The notes under the pieces were generated by a model. That model saw nothing but the letters and a program-made list of their open reading frames with translations, was not told where the DNA came from and ran no database searches. From Tanypteryx hageni (lineage: Eukaryota; Arthropoda; Insecta; Odonata; Petaluridae), in NCBI GenBank assembly GCA_028673005.1, contig CM054120.1:62184057-62248056 (forward strand): a DNA stretch of 64,000 nucleotides, read 5' to 3'. This document shows positions 63,641 through 64,000 of the stretch, piece by piece (position 1 is the stretch's first letter; the number at the start of each line of letters is the position of its first letter). The position numbers and the translations under genes are program-made.

Positions 63641-64000
63641 GAAACTATACATTATAATGAACAAGTTGAATAATTCTTTAGAACTCTTAATGGTGGCAGT
63701 TGGGAAATGGTGTAAGAGTCAATTGGAGATGTTATATTTTTGAAAGTTCATAGTTTACCCTGTATGTGAGCACCATCTGGTAACTTCCGAGCACACATCA
63801 AATTCTTCAATAGATTAAATCCACTGTAGCAAATTTGGCCCCTTTAGTTTATATTTTTGCTAGTCCATTTGAAAAGAAAACTGGAAAAAGATGTTTAAAT
63901 TATGTCAACAACTATGGTATTGAAAAAAATCTCAAGGAACTGTTTTCTACTGAATAATTTCTTTTAACTTGAATTTCAAATGATAAATATCACAATATTA
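63641..64000. other. ETNPPL intron 7, right edge
   Basis: AT-rich, nothing recognised. The next ETNPPL exon is not present by 64000. Confidence 0.55.

Noticed and set aside
1..64000. Search for a CRISPR array, operon or prokaryotic system
   Set aside because: Spliced genes, eukaryotic transposons and SINEs throughout; tandem repeats seen have no spacer-like pattern.

Overview
The window is eukaryotic nuclear DNA, AT-rich and loaded with repeats. It most likely comes from an arthropod, probably an insect. The evidence is two conserved single-copy-type genes with GT-AG introns, plus a dense mix of hAT, piggyBac, pogo/Tc1-type and CR1-type elements and tRNA-derived SINEs, as is common in large insect genomes. 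The species cannot be named from the sequence.

There are two well-supported host genes, arranged head to head. On the minus strand, positions 9276 to 1761 carry the first four coding exons (352 residues) of a cytosolic carboxypeptidase 5 homologue (CCP5/AGBL5, M14 family, tubulin deglutamylase). The rest lies beyond the left edge. On the plus strand, positions 13197 to 62043 carry the first seven coding exons (307 residues) of an ethanolamine-phosphate phospho-lyase homologue (ETNPPL/AGXT2-like, class III PLP enzyme). The rest lies beyond the right edge. All splice phases agree in both genes. The start codons are 3.9 kb apart. No functional link between the two genes is evident.

The ETNPPL first intron is about 41.6 kb and makes up two thirds of the window. 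It is a transposon graveyard: a CR1-type LINE with intact RT motifs but broken frames (about 19.0-20.6 kb), several 3' tails of the same LINE ending in a conserved hairpin, hAT elements with readable 8-bp duplications (some nested two or three deep), an internally deleted piggyBac element, pogo-type MITEs with TA duplications, two SINE families, a 207-bp tandem duplication, a 154-bp tandem array and long inverted repeats. Two possible host coding segments lie inside this intron: a TATA-driven small secreted-peptide reading frame at 50.16 kb (plus) and an exon-like segment at 52.7-52.8 kb (minus). Both are tentative.

The left end (1-9.3 kb) is CCP5 introns holding a piggyBac copy and a pogo-like element. 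The right end (54.8-64 kb) is compact ETNPPL introns with piggyBac MITEs, a SINE and a minus-strand LINE 3' end. I saw no RNA genes I would defend, no CRISPR array and no prokaryote-like system. The most unusual content is the size and layered structure of the ETNPPL first intron.
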